Assembly (NCBI GenBank): GCA_934358955.1
Contig: CAKRLC010000048.1
Location: forward strand, 1 to 19,847
Length of the DNA: 19,847 bases
Source: an uncultured Roseburia sp.
GTDB lineage: Bacteria > Bacillota > Clostridia > Lachnospirales > Lachnospiraceae
Reading direction: 5' to 3'
Shown here piece by piece: positions 15,056 to 19,847 of this stretch; the stretch's first letter is position 1; each line of letters begins with the position of its first letter. Made by a program: the position numbers and the translations under genes. The notes under the pieces were generated by a model. The model did not search any database. It was not told the origin of the DNA and worked only from the letters and a program-made list of their open reading frames with translations.

Positions 15056-15490
15056 TTATTTTATACTTTCTAAAAGTTTGTGCAGATTGCACAGAATTCT
15101 ATTTTTCTTTTTATTGATATTTTTCTGGCTGATGCCATAGTATGCTGCGCATTCTCGTTCTGTTTTCCCCTCAAAAAACAGCATCTCTATCAGTTGACGA
15201 TCTGATGCTGATAATAAATTGAGACATTCATAAAGCTTTTCCGTGAAAAGCTTACTTATCACCTCTTTTTCAACGCTGTTTTCAATTCTAAATTCTCTGA
15301 AATTCTCAAACGTACCATCATTGCCGCCAATTAACGCTGAAAACTGAATTTCATGCTTATAGAACGAATCATCATTGTCATCCATATTCCATTGTGACCT
15401 GTTGTAATATGTATAGACTTCCTCACTGACTTCAATGTCAACATATTCTTTTGAAATTGTATCATAAACACGAACTGTGCTTTTCTTCAT
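15056..15490 (-). CDS. Sigma-70-like region 4 regulator of a mobile element
   Basis: The 144 residues end in a helix-turn-helix of the sigma region 4 type. LSASDRQLIEMLFF is followed by KTERECAAYYGISQKNINKK and a basic helix (about 92-140). The first 85 residues are poorly conserved and acidic. Proteins of this size and build occur in Tn916/Tn1549-like conjugative elements, where they are thought to direct or modulate transcription of element genes. GGAGG lies about 7 bases before the ATG. The gene sits between a terminator pair upstream and the hairpin-rich interval downstream, and probably acts on the recombinase side of the element. A pure DNA-binding role without RNA polymerase contact is possible. 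Confidence 0.8.
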   Translation of the reverse strand: MKKSTVRVYDTISKEYVDIEVSEEVYTYYNRSQWNMDDNDDSFYKHEIQFSALIGGNDGTFENFREFRIENSVEKEVISKLFTEKLYECLNLLSASDRQLIEMLFFEGKTERECAAYYGISQKNINKKKNRILCNLHKLLESIK

Positions 15491-15583
15491 TTTCTCACCT
15501 CCGTTTGATATATAAGGTTTTAAATCAAACGAAGGCTATGGATATTTGGCAATGCTGCACTGCCATACTTGAAAAAAGGGCAT

Positions 15584-15622
15584 AAAAAACTCCATCCCGC
15601 TTTTAAAGCAGAACGGAGTTTC
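15584..15622 (-). terminator. Intrinsic terminator
   Basis: The minus strand reads AAACTCCGTTCTGCTTT, a two-base loop, then AAAGCGGGATGGAGTTT, and continues in Ts (six in all). The stem spans about 17 bp with G-U pairs. It is the second of two terminators after the Com-like gene. Confidence 0.75.
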
Positions 15623-15631
15623 TCCGAAAAC

Positions 15632-15687
15632 AAAAAAGAGTAGGAATCGACAATAGCTTCAAAAGCTGCTTGTCAAACTCCTACTCT
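15632..15687 (-). terminator. Strong long-stem intrinsic terminator
   Basis: On the minus strand AGAGTAGGA pairs with TCCTACTCT. An inner stem (TTGACAAG/ATTGTCGA and AGCTT/AAGCT) closes above an internal loop, and a run of six Ts follows. It begins only a few bases after the Com-like gene ends. Together with 15584-15622 it forms a tandem terminator isolating the regulator gene downstream. Confidence 0.8.
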
Positions 15688-15692
15688 ATATT

Positions 15693-15884
15693 TTATATAC
15701 GTGGTGTCTGTACTAAGTCAGAATATATGATTTTGATTTCTTGACGGCACTTCCAGCATTTGATTACAACCATGCAGGACACATAGTGCTGTGTCAAATT
15801 TTCATCTGTCACAATATCAAATAATCTGCCTTTACAGAATGGACAGCGTACCTGATGCTGTGATTTATATTGCCTTTCTTTCAC
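15693..15884 (-). CDS. Com-like zinc-finger small protein
   Basis: The 63-residue product has two Cys-x2-Cys knuckles, VRCPFCKGRLF (about 12-22) and IKCWKCRQEIKI (about 41-52). This is the layout of a short zinc ribbon like the phage Mu Com protein, which activates translation of a modification gene. The start is GTG at 15884. GAGGTG lies 11 bases upstream, and a 5-codon reading (GTG..ATGTGA) overlaps it. It lies between the XRE regulator and two terminators, so it is probably a separate short transcript with the XRE gene. Role unknown; nucleic-acid binding is likely. Confidence 0.7.
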   Translation of the reverse strand: MKERQYKSQHQVRCPFCKGRLFDIVTDENLTQHYVSCMVVIKCWKCRQEIKIIYSDLVQTPRI

Positions 15885-15929
15885 ATTTGTTCGTTCACCT
15901 CAATTTTAACTACCTAGCTAAAACAACCG

Positions 15930-15963
15930 CAATAATTTTGCGGATTGCTCCGCAAAATTATTG
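15930..15963. repeat. Perfect 15-bp hairpin after the XRE gene
   Basis: CAATAATTTTGCGGA, loop TTGC, TCCGCAAAATTATTG: a perfect 15-bp stem starting two bases after the XRE gene stop. The AT-rich outer stem and the downstream GGTTGTTTT on the minus strand are compatible with an intrinsic terminator or attenuator between the XRE and Com-like genes. Confidence 0.7.
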
Positions 15964-15964
15964 T

Positions 15965-16327
15965 TCATTTGTTCAGCTGTTCTATGAATTGTTTCCAATC
16001 TTCCTCTGTTGCATTGGCATCACGGGCAGTCCGCAGTGCTTGCCGCACCGTTTCACTGGAGGAAATATATACGGCAATATCAGGACTGATCTGCCTGCTT
16101 ACCTTTGCATACAGATCGTACAACGTTTCTGTTTCAATTTTGTTCAGACACAAAACCATTGCGATTTTGTCCAGAAGCTCTGTGCTGGGATTCGTCCGGA
16201 CACCTCGTTCCAATTGAGAAAGATAGGCACCCGAAATCCCAAGCGCTTTTGCAAGCTCCTGACTTTCCATAGAATGCTTTTGTCTTTGTTCGGAAATGAA
16301 CTGACCGAAGGTTAGATCGTTGGTCAT
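15965..16327 (-). CDS. XRE-family transcriptional regulator
   Basis: From the ATG at 16327 the product has 120 residues. An XRE/Cro helix-turn-helix fills about 6-62: FGQFISEQRQKHSM, then QELAKALGISGAYLSQLE with the recognition helix, then LLDKIAMVL. The C-terminal half is helical and probably mediates oligomerisation. The start is set by AAAGGA just 5 bases before this ATG. An in-frame ATG at 16351 lacks a ribosome binding site. Such regulators control excision and transfer genes of integrative elements and often repress their own promoter. It is the outermost intact gene of the element on this side, next to the Spo0A-like remnant. Confidence 0.88.
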   Translation of the reverse strand: MTNDLTFGQFISEQRQKHSMESQELAKALGISGAYLSQLERGVRTNPSTELLDKIAMVLCLNKIETETLYDLYAKVSRQISPDIAVYISSSETVRQALRTARDANATEEDWKQFIEQLNK

Positions 16328-16399
16328 GTTTTTCCTTTTGAGTTGATTCAATCGGTAGAATTCGCTTGAAGAAGCTGATCTTTCACCTCAGATTTGCGA

Positions 16400-16675
16400 C
16401 TAACTTGCGCTTATTGAACAAGTCACCGCACACATATTGTGAATCAACATGCCCCTTTTGACGTTTTCAGCAATTGTCCAGATCACCTCAGAATTGGAAG
16501 GCCGACCGAAGGAATGTGGAAAGAAGTGATTCAATTTGTTTTTGTCATAGGTGATTTCAATGGCATAACGTATGGTGTGTTCTATGCTGGCGGCACTTTT
16601 GTTGTGTTTTTTCTGATATGGTTTGATACATCTGTATTACATGCTTGGATTTCGAAGTGCTAATAGTGGTATCAT
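16400..16675 (-). pseudogene. Frameshifted remnant of a Spo0A-type C-terminal DNA-binding domain
   Basis: The main frame on the minus strand reads IPLLALRNPSM, a TAA, and later SAASIEHTIRYAIEITYD and FGRPSNSEVIWTIAENVKRG. These match the Spo0A C-terminal domain pattern (NP, then TxSxVERAIRHAIE, then GKPTNSEFIAxIADKL). The missing middle is in the +1 frame as VIQMYQTISEKTQQ, which matches the LYPxIAEKY segment. So at least two compensating frameshifts, or a decayed gene, must be assumed. Several conserved residues are replaced (VERAIRHAIE to IEHTIRYAIE). The intact ancestor would have been a DNA-binding protein. No functional start is visible. The 74-codon plus-strand frame over the same bases is a shadow. 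Confidence 0.65.
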
Positions 16676-16750
16676 CGTCAGAATCGCTCCACATCAACTA
16701 AGGTAAATATCATACATGAAATGATCAGTATTTGTAACAATTAATAAAAT

Positions 16751-17365
16751 TTATGATTGCTCATCGAATTCTATCGGATATGGATATTTCCCAGAAATAT
16801 AAATGTTATAATATTCTTCGCATGTCTTTATAATAAAAATATAAAAATAATAATCCACTTCATTAATACCATCATTTATATCATATCTGCAAGTTCCATA
16901 TTGTGTGTTTATGTATTGAATTTCATCTTCTTCAATTTCGTATGTTTCTTTTAAGTGTTTTATATTTTGACAAATCTCATAATTAGATGTTTTCTCGTCT
17001 GTAATAGAGTCGAATTTTAATGAATAACAACTGCGTTCATCAATCAGATTTGATGATATTGTATACATTATTTTAACTTGAGTAAATGAAGCATATTCGT
17101 CACTTGATTCGTTTTCGATTTTTGTACTAACATTTAAAATGTTAGTGGCATCTTTTGAATAATTAATCCCAATTATTGATTCTATATCTTGATAAGTGAC
17201 AAATCGAATTGAGTAACCATTTGATGATTCATCTATAGAATTTGTGTGCTTATTATTCATTTCATATTTCTTGCAAACAACAGACACTGTACAAACAATT
17301 GTTATGACGAAAGCAAATATCACAATAAAAGTAATGCACAATTTCCACACTTTGAATCTATTCAT
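16751..17365 (-). CDS. Membrane-anchored candidate immunity protein of the orphan Rhs tip
   Basis: The 204-residue product starts MNRFKVWKLC and has one membrane helix at about 8-31 (ITFIVIFAFVITIVCTV). An acidic, Asn/Ser-rich domain of about 170 residues follows, likely outside the membrane and rich in beta strands and tyrosine. I know no family for it. The ATG at 17365 overlaps the end of the Rhs gene by 8 bases, and AAGGAG lies inside the toxin's last codons. A longer in-frame reading to 17401 has no ribosome binding site. A gene that starts inside the 3' end of an Rhs toxin gene is, by the usual arrangement of these systems, the immunity gene. Membrane anchoring suggests the toxin is blocked at the membrane or outside. 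Confidence 0.75.
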   Translation of the reverse strand: MNRFKVWKLCITFIVIFAFVITIVCTVSVVCKKYEMNNKHTNSIDESSNGYSIRFVTYQDIESIIGINYSKDATNILNVSTKIENESSDEYASFTQVKIMYTISSNLIDERSCYSLKFDSITDEKTSNYEICQNIKHLKETYEIEEDEIQYINTQYGTCRYDINDGINEVDYYFYIFIIKTCEEYYNIYISGKYPYPIEFDEQS

Positions 17366-18398
17366 CCTTTCTGCTTCTCCTTGTGGCAGCAATAAGTGCA
17401 CTCACTCCTTTAAAACTATTGCCTATTGACTTTACTTCTACACTACCAGAAGAATTTTTTGAATATGTGACAAAACCTTTAGATGGAGTAGGAGGACCAA
17501 TAAACTCATCCGGTAATTTCCGACGAACAGATAAATTTACATACTCATCTGGAATTCCTAGTTGTTTTCTAATTAATGCAAAAATACCTGTAGTTTTTCG
17601 TTGTTGTATTCCTCTAAAATGAGTGCCGTCACAAGCCACCATGCAAGAAAAACTATTTGCATTATAAAATCGTTCAGCAAAATTATTGGATGTGTACTGA
17701 TCTCCAGCACTACATGATAATAAATATACATAATCTGCGTTTTTACTGTTTATATCATCAAGATTTATATTGGAAACGCTATTTGGACTACCATGCATAT
17801 TAATAATAATTGAATCTTCCTCTGTAGTATTCATTTCGTTCCAATTATTGGTGAAATCAGATTCGCTTGTTATTAAATAAGGATGAACTGTTTGTCCAAA
17901 TGCCTCGAGTTCCTCAATATTTATTGCAGCAGCTTTTGCTTGATCTTCGCCATAATAATAGTAGTAATCTAGACCCTGAGGATCAGTAAATATAACAGGA
18001 TTATTAGCGCAGTAAGTATACTTATTCAGACTCAGCGGATCTTCTTTTCTTCCTACGAAAGTATCTCTCGAAATAAATCTACCAGTAGTCGGACTATAGT
18101 ATCTTGCCCGCAGATAAATCGTACCCGTTTCCGCATCATAGTATTCCCCACAATACCGGAACGCATTCGTATCTGCATCATCAATATTCTGCTCCACACC
18201 AAATGCATCGTAGGTATACGACTTTGTGACAGCACCATCTGCATCCGTCAGATTCACCACATCGCCATGGGCATTCTGTGTATAATACTGATAATCCGTC
18301 TTGACATTACCGCTCTGCTTGCTGAACTTCGCCAGCAGATTTGTTCCACGAACATAGACCTCGGCATTGTACCAGTCACTTTCGTCCATGTCTGCCAC
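17358..18398 (-). CDS. 5'-truncated Rhs (orphan tip) with a C-terminal caspase-like toxin domain
   Basis: The first 145 residues are the end of an Rhs core: YTYDAFGVEQN, then AETGTIYLRARYYSPTTGRF, the hallmark PLSLNKYTYCANNPVIFTDP, and the variable-tip junction. The rest (about 145-346) is a domain with His202 in INMHGSPN and Cys229 in VYLLSCSAG, then ACDGTHF. A His-Gly followed by a Cys after a hydrophobic strand is the layout of clan CD (caspase-like) peptidases. The start is GTG at 18398 without a ribosome binding site. The frame is open up to 18446 and then meets TAA, so the N-terminal thousands of residues are missing. This is an orphan tip, probably silent unless recombined onto the full Rhs gene upstream. 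Confidence 0.8.
   Translation of the reverse strand: MADMDESDWYNAEVYVRGTNLLAKFSKQSGNVKTDYQYYTQNAHGDVVNLTDADGAVTKSYTYDAFGVEQNIDDADTNAFRYCGEYYDAETGTIYLRARYYSPTTGRFISRDTFVGRKEDPLSLNKYTYCANNPVIFTDPQGLDYYYYYGEDQAKAAAINIEELEAFGQTVHPYLITSESDFTNNWNEMNTTEEDSIIINMHGSPNSVSNINLDDINSKNADYVYLLSCSAGDQYTSNNFAERFYNANSFSCMVACDGTHFRGIQQRKTTGIFALIRKQLGIPDEYVNLSVRRKLPDEFIGPPTPSKGFVTYSKNSSGSVEVKSIGNSFKGVSALIAATRRSRKDE
17999..18247 (-). repeat. Rhs core duplication (copy in orphan tip)
   Basis: This segment aligns without any gap to 19599-19847 at a constant offset of 1600 bases. Blocks such as GATAAATCGTACCCGTTTC are identical and most other differences are single bases. It is the conserved Rhs core end shared by both genes, and gives a substrate for homologous recombination that would swap toxin tips. 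Confidence 0.85.
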
Positions 18399-18495
18399 AA
18401 TCTGCTTGTTTGCATCCCAAATGTGGTTGGTCGTTTTGCCGTTTACTTAATGTAAATAGTTAATCATGGCTCAAAAGTTAAAACTCAAACACTTT

Positions 18496-18909
18496 TCAAA
18501 TCAAGAAATCATCAAATTCAAAGATTTTACAAATCACTTTTAATTTATCTCCAGAATTGAGCCAAATTTCCGCTCCTATAAATTCCAATAAATTCATTGG
18601 ACTCCTGTCGATGCTGTTTGATTTTGCATATTCAACTTGTTCAAGTCTTAAAAGTTTATCATAAATATTTGTCGTATCCATTAAATTACAACAAATTATA
18701 TGATGACCACTTCCCCAAAACTTGCAGCAAGTCATTTCATAATACAACACGTCCTGAAAACTTAAAGAAGATGGGACTGTCTCCGCACTCTTTTTTTTTA
18801 TTTCTAACTCTATATATTTTTTTTCGTAATCGTGCTTTATCCCTTTAAATTCAAAATCATGTAAACTAATGTGGTTTATTAAATACGAATTTCTATAATC
18901 AACTATCAA
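18496..18909 (-). CDS. Candidate immunity protein of the main Rhs toxin
   Basis: The 137-residue product (SYLINHISLHDFEFKGI near the start, EIWLNSGDKLKVICKIFEF near the end) looks cytosolic and beta-rich with an acidic character. I do not assign a family. It lies 48 bases after the main Rhs gene, where immunity genes are normally found. AAGGAGG lies 11 bases before a TTG at 18909. An ATG placed ideally 5 bases after it reads only MLI and stops. Either TTG is used or a one-base change has shifted the original ATG out of frame. If shifted, the immunity gene may be impaired. Base composition is very AT-rich, as in many immunity genes. Confidence 0.6.
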   Translation of the reverse strand: MIVDYRNSYLINHISLHDFEFKGIKHDYEKKYIELEIKKKSAETVPSSLSFQDVLYYEMTCCKFWGSGHHIICCNLMDTTNIYDKLLRLEQVEYAKSNSIDRSPMNLLEFIGAEIWLNSGDKLKVICKIFEFDDFLI

Positions 18910-18957
18910 ATCAACATAACCTCCTTTTTGTCAGCTCATGAAAATTATTATAAAAAA

Positions 18958-19847
18958 TTAATATCCTCTGTACATTGATGCCCATGGTTCTGGCATCACC
19001 ATGCCTGCCTTAAAATGTGATTCTTCACTTTCATCATGTTTGTTATTCCATTCTGGCATCATGCAATGATAATGCGATCCATTTTTATAGTCCTCATCCC
19101 ATTCAAATATTGCTGTTTGTTTACAATATCCCCATTTATAAATCATCCCATTCGGTGTTGGATACGGATATTTTTGCATTCCAACCGGATTAAAATCATC
19201 AGGATTTTCTGGAAAAATAACAGGGTCATACTTTTTCTTATTTGATGTTATTGTGATATCTTTTTCTTTAACATTTTCCTTTGCCTTTTCAAAAGAATCA
19301 GACCACTTGGAAAGATAGGGGTTGGCTGTTGAATCATAAGCTGTAGAAAATTTTGACTTAGTGTTTGATGTTTTCCCATCCATTTCAGGAATTTGCGTTG
19401 CTGATTTTATAGTATTTAAGCTATTAAACAAATTTGATTTAATTGAATTTGATGCATCAGTCAGCGATTGACGTGTCTGAGGATTGCTTACAACCTGAGC
19501 ACTAATTGTTAATGCACATATAGAAATAGCGCCTAAGAGAAGATATCCAAAATAAGGAATTGCAGGATTATGTCCACTTGAGTCCATATACAAAATGGGA
19601 TTATTTTCACAGTATGTATACAAATTTAAACTCAGCGGCTCTTTGATTTTACCAGCATAACTATCTCGTGAAATAAACCTACCCATACTCGGATCATAAT
19701 ACCGTGCACGTAGATAAATCGTACCCGTTTCTGCATCAAAATATTCACCGCAGTACCGGAACGCATTATCATCCGCATCATCGACATTCTGCTCGACACC
19801 AAACGCATCGTATTTGTACGACTTCGTAATTGCACCTGTGGAATCCG
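18958..19847 (-). CDS. Rhs-family polymorphic toxin, C-terminal part (continues beyond the window)
   Basis: The frame is open to the right edge, so at least 295 residues of the C-terminus are visible. The Rhs core end reads SYKYDAFGVEQN, AETGTIYLRARYYDPSMGRF and PLSLNLYTYCENNPILYMD. After SSGHN comes a hydrophobic segment (about 19490-19560) that may span the membrane, then a Ser/Thr/Lys-rich linker. The tip itself (about the last 95 residues) reads NPVGMQKYPYPTPNGMIYKW, FEWDEDYKNGSHYHCMMPEW and VMPEPWASMY. This His/Trp-rich pattern recalls HNH-type toxin tips of Rhs proteins, but I cannot assign a family. Rhs proteins wrap their toxin in a shell and deliver it to neighbours. The immunity candidate lies directly downstream. 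Confidence 0.85.
   Translation of the reverse strand, partial: DSTGAITKSYKYDAFGVEQNVDDADDNAFRYCGEYFDAETGTIYLRARYYDPSMGRFISRDSYAGKIKEPLSLNLYTYCENNPILYMDSSGHNPAIPYFGYLLLGAISICALTISAQVVSNPQTRQSLTDASNSIKSNLFNSLNTIKSATQIPEMDGKTSNTKSKFSTAYDSTANPYLSKWSDSFEKAKENVKEKDITITSNKKKYDPVIFPENPDDFNPVGMQKYPYPTPNGMIYKWGYCKQTAIFEWDEDYKNGSHYHCMMPEWNNKHDESEESHFKAGMVMPEPWASMYRGY

Noticed and set aside
15791..16315. Plus-strand open frame of 174 codons
   Set aside because: It is antisense to the XRE gene, which has a clear helix-turn-helix and ribosome binding site; the plus-strand product is hydrophobic and Cys-rich without domain pattern.
8151..16400. Exact element boundaries and attachment sites
   Set aside because: No convincing flanking direct repeats could be found by eye; large serine recombinase sites can share as little as two bases, so boundaries were not called.
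16439..16663. Plus-strand 74-codon frame with a hydrophobic end
   Set aside because: The minus strand here encodes the Spo0A-like remnant; the hydrophobic stretch is the complement of that sequence and has no start signal.

Overview
This is an AT-rich stretch of a Bacillota chromosome, most likely a Ruminococcus-like member of the Oscillospiraceae. The best pointer is a secreted protein carrying a type I dockerin, the plug that docks enzymes onto cellulosome scaffolds. The mobile-element genes and Rhs toxins also fit a gut or rumen Firmicute. Nearly every gene after the first lies on the minus strand. No tRNA, rRNA, CRISPR array or classical insertion sequence was seen.

Layout. (1) 111-1088: a tyrosine recombinase with its own promoter. 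(2) 1268-5365: three tightly packed minus-strand genes of unknown function, namely a small HNH-like zinc protein, a 169-residue protein and a 1055-residue giant. The last two share an N-terminal motif. (3) 5409-7523: an exported protein with three leucine-rich-repeat modules, a transglutaminase-like domain and a dockerin. (4) 7524-8150: a gene-free interval with two diverged copies of a 160-180 bp repeat. Each copy carries a pair of boxes 21 bp apart and an extended -10. Between the copies lies a 47-bp relic of an integrase gene like the one at 171-1088.

(5) 8151-16327: mobile-element machinery and cargo. Read in the direction of transcription, it runs: an XRE regulator, a Com-like zinc protein followed by two strong terminators, a sigma-like regulator, a GC-rich hairpin-dense interval, two tiny coupled genes, and three consecutive serine-recombinase genes. 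The middle recombinase lacks the catalytic domain. A terminator follows, then a cargo operon of amidoligase, AIG2-like gamma-glutamylcyclotransferase and a small partner. (6) 16400-16675: a frameshifted remnant of a Spo0A-type DNA-binding domain.

(7) 16751-19847: an Rhs polymorphic-toxin locus. The main Rhs gene runs off the right edge and ends in a variable tip, followed by a candidate immunity gene. Downstream lies an orphan Rhs tip with a caspase-like toxin domain, overlapped by a membrane-anchored candidate immunity gene.

The least explained parts are the three-gene unknown locus, the amidoligase cassette, the hairpin cluster at 14528-14658 and the repeat pair upstream of the dockerin gene.
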